This document shows, piece by piece, positions 1-5,574 of a stretch of DNA of 5,589 nucleotides. Numbering within the stretch: position 1 is the stretch's first letter; each line of letters starts with the position of its first letter. The position numbers and the translations under genes are program-made. The notes beneath the pieces were generated by a model. It worked only from the letters and a program-made list of their open reading frames with translations, was not told the DNA's origin and searched no databases. The DNA comes from JBBQIY01 sp964618405 (GTDB taxonomy: Bacteria > Verrucomicrobiota > Kiritimatiellia > RFP12 > UBA3636): the NCBI GenBank assembly GCA_964618405.1, contig CAZUAY010000262.1, forward strand, positions 1 through 5,589, read 5' to 3'.

Positions 1-1
1 G

Positions 2-589
2 GAGCGGGCGATGACTTCGCAGGAGACCGAGATCAAACTGACCGATGTAGCACGTGCAAGTCTGGCCGAGCTTTCCGGCGATTTTGAGATGTTCCTTGTC
101 GCCGACAATGAAATCCCTTGGGCTCCTGATAATCCGGAGTTCGTCGCGGTGGCCAACATTCGGCTCGATACCTTTGAGCAGGAAGAGGTGACGCTTCATG
201 ATTTCGTTCAGCAATTGTTAAAGGAGCGGGTCAAATACGGTCAATGGCTCGATTCTGAGGACTCGCACATTGTGGCCAATGCGATGATCGTGATCATTCG
301 TGGTGCAATGATTCAACTCTATAGACAATTGAAGACACTTGAAGAGGCGTTCCGCGAAAGCGGTGGTTTCCGCGAGCGCATGACGGCCGTTCGCCTGGAG
401 GCTCGCGATGGTGTGCCAGCAAACGCGACGGAAGACGCTCCGAAGTGTCCTGATTGCGGTGGCACCATGCGCTTGCGAAAAGCCCACGGTGGGAAGTCGC
501 CAGGGCAGTCGTTTTGGGGATGTTCGCGATATCCCGAATGCAAAGGAACGCGCCCAGCGGAAGAAAAAAGGGCTGGAAATATCGCGTAA
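2..589 (+). CDS. Four-helix-bundle suffix-domain protein with C-terminal zinc ribbon (5' end outside window)
   Basis: The reading frame is open to the left edge. The broken paralogue at 1183-1523 shows that family members carry about 67 more residues before the ATG at 11, so that ATG is internal and the gene is partial here. What remains is the last helix of a four-helix bundle (ERAMTSQETEIKL, the same family as 23S rRNA intervening-sequence proteins), a suffix region (PWAPDNPEF, GQWLDSEDSHIVANAM, then GGFRERMTAVRLEAR), and a zinc ribbon. Counting the ATG at 11 as residue 1, the ribbon cysteines are C146-X2-C149-X21-C171-X5-C177, in the context CPDCGGTM and FWGCSRYPECKGTR. This matches the C4 zinc finger of bacterial topoisomerase I C-termini, which binds single-stranded DNA. 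The biochemical role of this protein type is unknown to me; nucleic-acid binding is inferred from the ribbon. The stop at 589 lies 27 bp before the repeat array. The family call is strong, the function open. Confidence 0.85.
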   Translation, partial: ERAMTSQETEIKLTDVARASLAELSGDFEMFLVADNEIPWAPDNPEFVAVANIRLDTFEQEEVTLHDFVQQLLKERVKYGQWLDSEDSHIVANAMIVIIRGAMIQLYRQLKTLEEAFRESGGFRERMTAVRLEARDGVPANATEDAPKCPDCGGTMRLRKAHGGKSPGQSFWGCSRYPECKGTRPAEEKRAGNIA

Positions 590-619
590 TGGCGCAAAGC
601 ACCAGCGCGGAGCCCACCA

Positions 620-716
620 GCGTCAAAGTAACAAAGAGTCAAAGCGTCACCCGCCCATTATCAGCGCAGCGGTTCTCGGGCAGGTTTGACACCTTGATGC
701 TTTGACGCTTTGACGC
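620..716. repeat. Palindromic element, copy 1
   Basis: The left arm begins GCGTCAAAG at 620 and the right arm ends CTTTGACGC at 716. Over about 30 bp the left arm matches the reverse complement of the right arm at roughly 23 positions by eye. An inner GCCC/GGGC pairing extends the stem toward a loop containing TCAGCGCAGCGG. The right arm also has a 9-bp tandem (TTTGACGCT followed by TTTGACGC). As RNA or single-stranded DNA it could form a long imperfect hairpin. No U-tract follows, so it is not a standard intrinsic terminator. Confidence 0.8.
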
Positions 717-723
717 AGGTTGG

Positions 724-755
724 AACCAACCCGGGGTGGGGACGCCCCTCGGCGG
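724..755. repeat. G/C-rich hairpin sub-repeat, single copy in unit 1
   Basis: The core GGGGTG-GGGA-CGCCCC at 733-748 folds as a six-pair stem with a GGGA loop, a GNRA-type tetraloop if transcribed. The T at 737 would form a G-U wobble where the other copies have a C-G pair. Just upstream, GGTTGG-AA-CCAACC (718-731) is another perfect short inverted repeat. Confidence 0.65.
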
Positions 756-797
756 GAGAGCGGAAGCTTCGCACGAGCTGTTTCGGAGCTTTCACCA

Positions 798-894
798 GCG
801 TCAAAGTAACAAAGGGTCAAAGCGTCATTCGCCCATCATCAGCGTAGCGGTTCGCGGGCAGGTTTGACACCTTGATGCTTTGACGCTTTGACGC
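798..894. repeat. Palindromic element, copy 2
   Basis: This is the same element as at 620-716, shifted by exactly 178 bp and of equal length. The terminal arms are unchanged. Differences are concentrated in the middle, for example CATTCGCCCATCATC in place of CACCCGCCCATTATC and TTCGCGGG in place of TTCTCGGG, so the arms are better kept than the loop. Confidence 0.8.
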
Positions 895-901
895 AGGTTG
901 G

Positions 902-972
902 AATCAACCCGGGGCGGGGACGCCCCTCAGCCGGAAAGGGAATTAACCCGGGGCGGGGACGCCCCTCAGCCG
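902..972. repeat. G/C-rich hairpin sub-repeat, tandem pair in unit 2
   Basis: Two copies of a 32-bp segment (902-933 and 941-972) lie at a 39-bp period and differ at one position (C905 versus T944). Each contains GGGGCG-GGGA-CGCCCC (911-926 and 950-965), a perfect six-pair stem with a GNRA-type loop, followed by TCAGCCG. The pair accounts exactly for the 39 extra bases of unit 2 relative to unit 1. Confidence 0.8.
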
Positions 973-1014
973 AAGAGGCGAAGCTTTGCGCGAGCTGTTG
1001 CGGAGCTTTCGCCA

Positions 1015-1112
1015 GCGTCAAAAGTAACAAAGGGTCAAAGCGTCACCCGCCCATTTTCAGCGCAGCGGTTCTCGGGCAGATTTGACAACTTGATGCTTTG
1101 ATGCTTTGACGC
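1015..1112. repeat. Palindromic element, copy 3
   Basis: This is the third copy, 98 bp because of one extra A in GCGTCAAAAGTAAC. Its right arm reads GATGCTTTGATGCTTTGACGC, one base changed from copies 1 and 2, which replaces a CG by TG in the tandem 9-mer. It ends 17 bp before the -35 box of the promoter at 1130. The G/C-rich hairpin that follows copies 1 and 2 is absent and the promoter stands in its place. Confidence 0.8.
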
Positions 1113-1129
1113 AGGTTGGGAAAGAGGCT

Positions 1130-1159
1130 TTGACTCACGAGAGCCTTTGGGTTTATAAT
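1130..1159 (+). promoter_or_regulatory. Strong sigma70-type promoter of the second four-helix-bundle copy
   Basis: The -35 box TTGACT (1130-1135) and a perfect -10 box TATAAT (1154-1159) are separated by 18 bp, so transcription would start near 1166, about 17 nt before the ATG at 1183. This is the best promoter match in the window. An inverted repeat, AGGCT at 1125-1129 and AGCCT at 1142-1146, flanks the -35 box and could be an operator, though five base pairs is weak support. Confidence 0.75.
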
Positions 1160-1182
1160 GCCGCCAATCTGGAGTAACAGCG

Positions 1183-1523
1183 ATGAAATCAATCTACGGC
1201 AAAAGCGGTGGTTTTCACAAATTGCGGTCGTTTATGTTGGCGTCGGTCATCCAACTGGAGACCGCTTACGCTTCTGCAAGCGTTTCCTTTCGTTCAAAGT
1301 GGATCCGCTTGGCAAGACAAACGGCCAGATGAACGGTGCAGCACGGTCGGGCCGACAGAACATCATCGAGGGTGCGGAGCGGGCGATGACTTCGCAGGAG
1401 ACCGAGATCAAACTGACCGCCGTAGCACGCGCAAGTCTGGCCGAGCTTTCCGGCGCTTTTGAGATGTTCTTGGTTTCGGAAAGCAAGATACCTTGGGCTC
1501 CCGATAATCCGGAGTTTACCTGA
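1183..1523 (+). pseudogene. Broken second copy of the four-helix-bundle suffix gene (frameshifted and 3'-truncated)
   Basis: The gene starts at the ATG at 1183, eight bases after a clear GGAG Shine-Dalgarno (1171-1174). The first frame gives a family-typical N-terminus, MKSIYGKSGGFHKLRSFMLA, up to VIQL at about 1257. The rest of the family sequence (RFCKRFLSF, then MNGAARSGRQNIIEGAERA) continues in another frame, consistent with loss of one base. Without a shift, translation ends at 1332 after 49 codons. The second frame runs to PWAPDNPEF and then meets a stop at 1521-1523. Bases 1376-1516 align without gaps to 1-141 at about 89% identity by eye; after 1516 similarity ends abruptly, so most of the suffix region and the zinc ribbon are missing. 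The ATG at 1158 overlaps the -10 box and is not a plausible start. A sequencing error could explain the frameshift but not the truncation. Promoter and ribosome site look intact, which suggests recent inactivation. Confidence 0.85.
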
Positions 1524-1527
1524 ATTT

Positions 1528-1574
1528 TGTAATCGGTCTGTGACGGGGGAACCCCCGTTGACTGCCCGATTACA
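1528..1574. terminator. Long hairpin just after the broken gene (terminator-like)
   Basis: The outer arms TGTAATCGG (1528-1536) and CCGATTACA (1566-1574) are perfectly complementary over nine pairs. The inner arms ACGGGGG (1543-1549) and CCCCCGT (1552-1558) make a second very stable stem, with a few more pairs in between. It begins four bases after the stop at 1523. Only GGCGTTTT follows, a short T-run displaced from the stem, so termination is possible but not canonical. It lies 11 bp beyond the point where the pseudogene loses similarity to its paralogue, so it could equally be a recombination or insertion scar. Confidence 0.5.
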
Positions 1575-1593
1575 GGCGTTTTAAATAACGAGC

Positions 1594-1622
1594 TTGACCT
1601 TGAGCATGAAATAGTAGAGAAT
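1594..1622 (+). promoter_or_regulatory. Putative sigma70-type promoter for the foldase-FHA-ispF-cysS genes
   Basis: TTGACC (1594-1599) is five of six to the -35 consensus. After a 17-bp spacer, GAGAAT (1617-1622) matches four of six of the -10 consensus. Transcription would start near 1629, about 48 nt before the ATG at 1677. It is the only reasonable candidate I see between the hairpin at 1528-1574 and the gene, but it is a weak match. Confidence 0.4.
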
Positions 1623-1676
1623 TCCCTACTCGTGTTAAAAAAACTCACAAACACATTATCTAGGAAAAAGGTTAAG

Positions 1677-2807
1677 ATGAAAAAATCAAGAATTTCGAAC
1701 GCATTTATTTTTGGAACTCTAGGAGTTCTTCTTGCGATCAACGCGTATGCTGAGGGTGATGCTTGCCCAACAGCGGATTGCGACGCCGAGGCCAAGTCAA
1801 TCGCGGAACCCATTGCCCTGACGACTGCAGTACCCGCTGCGGCAGTTCCTGCCAAAGAACTTGAGGGTGTTTCCGTCCTCATCGACAAGACCATTAAAAT
1901 CATGACTTCCGACGTAGATGAAATGGCCGCTGCCGTCTTTAAAGCAAATCAAAAGATGATTCAACCAGACGATGAAGCTGAGGCCAAAGCGAGCATCCGT
2001 AAAAGCGTCATCCAGCAGTTGGTGATGCAGGCGATTCTTGAGCGAGAATGCGATAAGGAGTCGATTGACGTAACCGATAAAGAGCGCGACGATTTTTTTG
2101 CTAAGGTAACAGGAGGAAAGTCCACTTACGAACAGGTTGCAGAGGAGTCTAACATGCCCCTTGAAAAGTTCTTAGAATTTTTCAACAAAAATATTCGGAT
2201 CGAAAAACTTCTCAATTCCAAGATCGCCGCTCTTCCTGAGCCAACGGACGAAGAAGTGAAGGCAAGATTTGATCAAGTTGTGGAGGCAAATCCAGAGTCC
2301 GTTAAAACCCCCGAAAGCGTCGAAGCTTCCCATGTCCTAATTAAGGTTGATGAAGACACCAAGGACGAGGATGCCAAGAAAAAAATCGATGCGATTCGCA
2401 TTAAGCTCCTTGAGGGCGCAGATTTCGCCGAAGTGGCGAAAGAAAGTTCAGACTGCCCGAGCAAAGCCGAGGGTGGAAGTCTTGGAGAGTTTGGTCGCGG
2501 CCAGATGGTGAAAGAGTTCGAAGAAGCCGCATTCACTCAGAAGATTGGCGAGGTTGGCCCCGTTGTCAAAACTCAGTTCGGCTACCACATCATCAAGGTG
2601 GACTCGAAGAAGGAAGCTGGCGAGATAAAATTCGACGATGTGAAGGAGCAGATCGCAGAATCCATGGTCAAAGAGTCTGCTAACAAAATCCGAAGCGAAT
2701 TTATTGAAGGGCTACGCGATGCGGCTCAGATTGAAAATCTTGAGGCACCGGTGGTTTCTGACCCCATGCAGGCGCAACCGAAAGAGGTGCCCGAGTGGGC
2801 ACAATAA
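1677..2807 (+). CDS. Exported parvulin-type peptidyl-prolyl cis-trans isomerase (PpiC/SurA/PrsA-like foldase)
   Basis: This protein of 376 residues should isomerise prolyl bonds and chaperone proteins outside the cytoplasm. The ATG at 1677 is chosen because it directly gives a signal peptide: MKKSR, a hydrophobic core at about residues 9-21, and a likely cut after A25 in INAYA-EGD. It also follows the A/G-rich stretch AGGAAAAAGG (1662-1671). A GTG at 1632 would add 15 residues before the signal. Residues 60-205 are an acidic, helical SurA_N-like chaperone region. Residues about 214-312 are a PpiC rotamase domain with the hallmarks ASHVLIK (H219), AKESSDCPSKAEGGSLGEFGRGQM and FGYHIIKV (H304). 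A charged tail ends EWAQ. Two cysteines (C30, C35) sit just after the predicted cleavage site, but there is no lipobox, so a lipoprotein is unlikely. The exact subfamily (SurA, PrsA or PpiD-like) cannot be fixed by eye. It is first in a run of four co-directional genes. Confidence 0.9.
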   Translation: MKKSRISNAFIFGTLGVLLAINAYAEGDACPTADCDAEAKSIAEPIALTTAVPAAAVPAKELEGVSVLIDKTIKIMTSDVDEMAAAVFKANQKMIQPDDEAEAKASIRKSVIQQLVMQAILERECDKESIDVTDKERDDFFAKVTGGKSTYEQVAEESNMPLEKFLEFFNKNIRIEKLLNSKIAALPEPTDEEVKARFDQVVEANPESVKTPESVEASHVLIKVDEDTKDEDAKKKIDAIRIKLLEGADFAEVAKESSDCPSKAEGGSLGEFGRGQMVKEFEEAAFTQKIGEVGPVVKTQFGYHIIKVDSKKEAGEIKFDDVKEQIAESMVKESANKIRSEFIEGLRDAAQIENLEAPVVSDPMQAQPKEVPEWAQ

Positions 2808-2851
2808 TGCTGTTTTAGCTTGAAAAATGGTGGATACATCAAAGGCATAAA

Positions 2852-3400
2852 ATGGCTTATTTAATTGCAAAAGCGGAAGGCGATGAAGCCGCCTTCCGTG
2901 TAGAGCTTCCCGCAAACGAGGAAGCAATTCTGGGGCGCTCGCCAGAGCACGCCAATGTGGTAATTCCGTCTGGATCGGTATCGGGACGCCACGGTTCTAT
3001 TACGAAGAGCGAAGGTTGCTATATTATTCGCGATTTGGGATCAACCAATGGCACCCGGGTCAATGGCGTCATCGTCTCCGAAGAAAAGGTGTTTCGCGGC
3101 GACAAATTGTCCTTCGGGGATTTTACCGTATCGCTTGAAGGGGAAGACGTTCCACAGGGTTCTGGCCGTAAAGGCAAGAATCCGAATCTCACTTCCATTC
3201 CAGCTGCGCCTCCAGTTTCCGAGGAGTCGGCAGGGATGAAGATCGAACCTCTCTCATCGACATCTCGAACAGTCAAAGTCATGCCCGCGCAATTTAGGAA
3301 AAAATCTGCGCATGGCAAACTCTGGCTCGTAGGAATCGTAGTCCTTAGCCTTCTCGCTATTGGTCTCATTGTCTGGTTTGTTCAGATCATGGTCAACTAA
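2852..3400 (+). CDS. FHA-domain protein with C-terminal membrane anchor
   Basis: This 182-residue protein has an N-terminal forkhead-associated domain, a phosphothreonine-binding module, at about residues 24-95. The diagnostic residues are present: G28-R29, the S44-G-R46-H47 motif, and DLGSTNGTRVNG with N66-G67 and N71. A proline- and serine-containing linker (about 100-145) is probably disordered. The basic stretch RKKSAHGK at 149-156 precedes one hydrophobic segment at 157-181, and the chain ends one residue later. By the positive-inside rule the FHA domain faces the cytoplasm, making this a tail-anchored sensor or scaffold. AAAGG at 2841-2845, six bases upstream of the ATG, is a good ribosome site. 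The gene begins 44 bp after the foldase stop, and its stop overlaps the ispF start (TAATG). No Ser/Thr kinase or phosphatase is in the window, so the partner is unknown. Domain call sure, biological role not. Confidence 0.88.
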   Translation: MAYLIAKAEGDEAAFRVELPANEEAILGRSPEHANVVIPSGSVSGRHGSITKSEGCYIIRDLGSTNGTRVNGVIVSEEKVFRGDKLSFGDFTVSLEGEDVPQGSGRKGKNPNLTSIPAAPPVSEESAGMKIEPLSSTSRTVKVMPAQFRKKSAHGKLWLVGIVVLSLLAIGLIVWFVQIMVN

Positions 3401-3888
3401 TGGCTTGCTCCATGATTAGGACTGGCATCGGTTATGACGCTCACCGCCTTGTTGCAGGCCGAAAACTTGTTCTCGGCGGTGTAGTAATTCCCCACGAATT
3501 TGGGCTCCTCGGTCACTCCGATGCCGATGTCGCTGTTCATGCCTTGATGGACGCGCTTCTCGGAGCAGTGGCGGCGGGCGATATTGGCACGCTATTCCCA
3601 GCCACAGAGGCGAAGTGGAAGGATGCTGATAGCATGAAATTGCTTGAGGCTGTTATCGATTTCCTTGCCGTATCGAAATGGCGTGTTGTCAATGTCGATG
3701 TTACGATTATCTGTGAGGTTCCGAAGTTGGCACCGCATATTAGCACGATGCGAAGCCGGTTGGCTACTGCGTTAGGCGTGGCCATGGATGCGGTTTCTGT
3801 AAAAGCGACGACGGTGGAAGGCATGGGCGCCATCGGCCGAAGAGAAGGTATCGCCTCTCAGGCAGTTGCAACGGTTGAACGCGATTAA
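3400..3888 (+). CDS. ispF: 2-C-methyl-D-erythritol 2,4-cyclodiphosphate synthase
   Basis: IspF converts CDP-ME 2-phosphate to the cyclic diphosphate MEcPP with release of CMP, a step of the MEP route to isoprenoids; the enzyme is a cytoplasmic homotrimer with a divalent metal. The sequence has GYDAHR with D13 and H15 and the VAVHALMDALLGA segment with H47, together the expected metal ligands. It also has GHSDAD (H39, D41) for substrate contact, GDIGTLFP, and the C-terminal signature KATTVEGMGAIGRREGI (K135 to I151) with E140 and R147. The length of 162 residues is normal. The ATG at 3400 overlaps the FHA stop by one base, implying translational coupling. The ATG at 3412 (MIRTGIGYDAHR) better matches the usual N-terminus and is a real alternative; neither has a clear Shine-Dalgarno. 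No ispD is fused or adjacent here. Confidence 0.96.
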   Translation: MACSMIRTGIGYDAHRLVAGRKLVLGGVVIPHEFGLLGHSDADVAVHALMDALLGAVAAGDIGTLFPATEAKWKDADSMKLLEAVIDFLAVSKWRVVNVDVTIICEVPKLAPHISTMRSRLATALGVAMDAVSVKATTVEGMGAIGRREGIASQAVATVERD

Positions 3889-3929
3889 TTTTCCAGAGCT
3901 GGGGATGACCCCGCACCACTGATTACGTT

Positions 3930-5324
3930 ATGAAGTTTTATAATTCACTGACTCGTACCGAAGAGGAATTTAAACCGCTTGTTCCCGGAAAAGTTGGGTT
4001 GTACACATGCGGGCCTACCGTCTATAACTTTGCGCACATCGGGAATTTCCGCGCCTACATGTTTGAAGATATCCTCCGCCGTTCCTTAAAATTTCATGGC
4101 TTTGAGGTTACGCAGGTGATGAACCTGACCGATATTGACGACAAGACCATCAAGGGTGCGATAGCGGAAGGTGTGCCGTTGACGGACTTTACCCAAAAAT
4201 TTAAGGACGCCTTTTTTGCCGATTTGAAGGCTCTCGGAATTGAAGAAGCGGAATATTACCCAGCCGCAACGGATCATATTGCCGAGATGATTTGCCTCAT
4301 TGAAAAGCTTTTTGAAAATGGGTTGGCCTATCAATCGGATGACAAGTCTGTCTATTTCAGCGTCTCGAAGTTCAAAGAATACGGCAAGTTGGCGCGCCTC
4401 GACCGAGAAGGCATGCGTTCCGGCGTTCGAATCTCGAATGACGAGTACGAGAAAGAAGCTGTTGGCGATTTTGCCGTGTGGAAGGCTTGGGACGAAAAGG
4501 ATGGCGATATCGCATGGGATTCACCTTGGGGTAGAGGACGTCCAGGCTGGCATATTGAGTGCTCTGCCATGTCTATGAAATATCTCGGTGAGAGTTTCGA
4601 TATCCACACAGGCGGTATCGATAACTTATTCCCACACCATGAGAATGAGATTGCGCAAGCCGAAGGCGCAACGGGAAAGCCGTTTGTTCATACCTGGCTG
4701 CATTGCGCCCATTTGCGAGTCAACGGCGAAAAGATGTCGAAATCGGCAGGAAATTTTTACACGCTCCGTGATCTCCTCGATAAAGGATATACAGGTCGTG
4801 AAATTCGCTATGTGCTTCTCTGCGGCCATTACCGGCAGCCATTAAATTTTACGTTCGACGCTCTTGCTGGCGCACGTTCGACTTTGTCAAGAATCGATGA
4901 GTTTGTTTCTTTAACCAAGGAGAAGGCTGGTGGCGCTGTTCCAGAAGGCGATGCTCCAGAATGGGTTTCGAAATCACTTGCCGTCTTTGGAGCTGCGCTA
5001 GATTCCGACTTAAACATGGCAGAAGCACTAGCTGCCGTACACATGTTGGTTAATCATGGGAATAAGGACGCCGCAGCAGGCACGTTAGACGCGTTGTCAG
5101 CGGCTCACATCCTCAAAACGATTGATGCCATGGACACCGTTTTGAATGTCTTAAAACGTGCCGAGGCAAGTGTATCGTCCGAGGTTGAAGCACTTCTAGA
5201 ATTGCGGAAGCAGGCACGAGCAACGAAACAGTGGGCGGAGTCTGATCGCATCCGAAACGAGATCGCTACGATGGGCTGGATTGTCAAAGATACGCCTGAA
5301 GGTCAGAAGCTTTCACCGGTCTAA
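3930..5324 (+). CDS. cysS: Cysteinyl-tRNA synthetase
   Basis: This class Ia aminoacyl-tRNA synthetase charges tRNA-Cys with cysteine using ATP. At 464 residues it is about the usual bacterial length. The Rossmann catalytic domain carries YTCGPTVYNFAHIGN, with C27 as first zinc ligand and the HIGN form of the HIGH signature at 36-39. The other expected zinc ligands are C211 in WHIECSAM and H236 and E240 in LFPHHENEIAQAE. The KMSKS loop is at 268-272 (GEKMSKSAGNF). A DALR-type helical domain follows at about 340-410, and the tail with QWAESDRIRNEIATMGW and KDTPEGQ is typical of the anticodon-binding end. All catalytic and zinc residues I can place are present. The gene starts 41 bp after ispF; no Shine-Dalgarno is evident before the ATG, and GGGG-ATGA-CCCC (3901-3912) is a minor inverted repeat in the gap. 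No T-box leader could fit there, so any cysteine-responsive control would act further upstream. Confidence 0.97.
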   Translation: MKFYNSLTRTEEEFKPLVPGKVGLYTCGPTVYNFAHIGNFRAYMFEDILRRSLKFHGFEVTQVMNLTDIDDKTIKGAIAEGVPLTDFTQKFKDAFFADLKALGIEEAEYYPAATDHIAEMICLIEKLFENGLAYQSDDKSVYFSVSKFKEYGKLARLDREGMRSGVRISNDEYEKEAVGDFAVWKAWDEKDGDIAWDSPWGRGRPGWHIECSAMSMKYLGESFDIHTGGIDNLFPHHENEIAQAEGATGKPFVHTWLHCAHLRVNGEKMSKSAGNFYTLRDLLDKGYTGREIRYVLLCGHYRQPLNFTFDALAGARSTLSRIDEFVSLTKEKAGGAVPEGDAPEWVSKSLAVFGAALDSDLNMAEALAAVHMLVNHGNKDAAAGTLDALSAAHILKTIDAMDTVLNVLKRAEASVSSEVEALLELRKQARATKQWAESDRIRNEIATMGWIVKDTPEGQKLSPV

Positions 5325-5440
5325 AACCTGCCCGAAAAGGCGTCGCTGAGCTTTGGCAAGGATAATGTCCAGCAGCCAACACGGAATATCTAATTACCCA
5401 GTGGAGCTCTTGCAGAAGCGGCATCCTCTCCGCACTCTGT

Positions 5441-5464
5441 CGTTGCGGTCGGTGACCGCGAACG
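5441..5464. repeat. Hairpin downstream of cysS
   Basis: CGTTGCGGTC (5441-5450) pairs with GACCGC plus AACG (5454-5464) around a GGT loop with one bulged G. ACTC (5434-5437) and GAGT (5465-5468) can extend the stem across an internal bulge. It starts 117 bp after the cysS stop and is not followed by a T-tract, so it is not a typical intrinsic terminator. No gene is seen in 5325-5589. Confidence 0.5.
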
Positions 5465-5538
5465 GAGTCGGCTTCAGCGAGGCCAGCCACAGGGGAGAAG
5501 TAGCGAGTTGCGAGGCTGAAGAGAGTGAGTAGTACGTA

Positions 5539-5574
5539 GTGCGGAGTGCGGAGTTTCCGCTGGGGACACCCCAG
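5539..5574. repeat. Short direct repeat and two abutting hairpins near the right edge
   Basis: GTGCGGA occurs twice in tandem at 5539-5552. The second copy contributes to GCGGA-GTT-TCCGC (5548-5560). That hairpin abuts, sharing C5560, CTGGGG-ACA-CCCCAG (5560-5574), which has a perfect six-pair stem. The latter is followed by GGCCCCGTTTCTTTGT, a mixed T-rich run that could make it a weak terminator. The GGGGAC-CCC core resembles the G/C-rich sub-repeat in the left array, but a short G/C palindrome may arise independently. The window ends before the context can be judged. Confidence 0.45.

Larger units (their letters stand above)
616..1120. repeat. Array of three composite repeats in the gene-free stretch 590-1120
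   Basis: This stretch holds no convincing gene. It consists of a unit starting ACCAGCGTCAAAG at 616, repeated at 794 and, slightly altered, at 1011. Units 1 and 2 are 178 and 217 bp; the 39-bp difference equals the period of a sub-repeat that occurs once in unit 1 and twice in unit 2, so unit 2 looks like unit 1 plus a slippage duplication. Each unit has a ~97-bp palindrome. In units 1 and 2 this is followed by a G/C-rich hairpin and a tail ending GGAGCTTTC; unit 3 stops after the palindrome at about 1120. The tail of unit 2 can itself fold: GGCGAAGCT at 977-985 pairs with AGCTTTCGCC at 1004-1013 with one bulged T. The first ~100 bp of units 1 and 2 differ at about six positions by eye. Short open frames across the array are the repeat read in frame, not genes. 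Confidence 0.9.

Noticed and set aside
686..716. TTGACA inside palindrome copies 1 and 2 as a -35 box
   Set aside because: No TATAAT-like hexamer lies 16-18 bp downstream; the match is part of the repeated TTTGAC motif.
888..1101. Two overlapping + strand open frames of 65 and 67 codons across the array, with repeated GRGRPSA-like peptides
   Set aside because: They are the 39-bp sub-repeat and palindrome read in frame. They have no ribosome site, and their peptide repetition follows the DNA repeat.
616..1120. CRISPR array
   Set aside because: The repeats are ~100 bp palindromes spaced by related, not unique, sequence; the period is irregular and no cas gene is seen.
1158..1523. Reading the second four-helix-bundle copy as an intact gene from the ATG at 1158
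   Set aside because: That ATG overlaps the TATAAT box, and the family N-terminus lies in another frame from 1183.
1247..1903. A 218-codon minus-strand open frame
   Set aside because: It runs antisense across the pseudogene, the hairpin and the start of the foldase gene, with low-complexity composition and no recognisable domain.
3889..3929. A T-box or other leader regulating cysS
   Set aside because: The gap is only 41 bp and contains just a four-pair inverted repeat, too small for such an element.
5284..5490. A 68-codon minus-strand open frame overlapping the end of cysS
   Set aside because: It overlaps a certain gene, spans hairpin-rich DNA, and has no recognisable domain or clear ribosome site.
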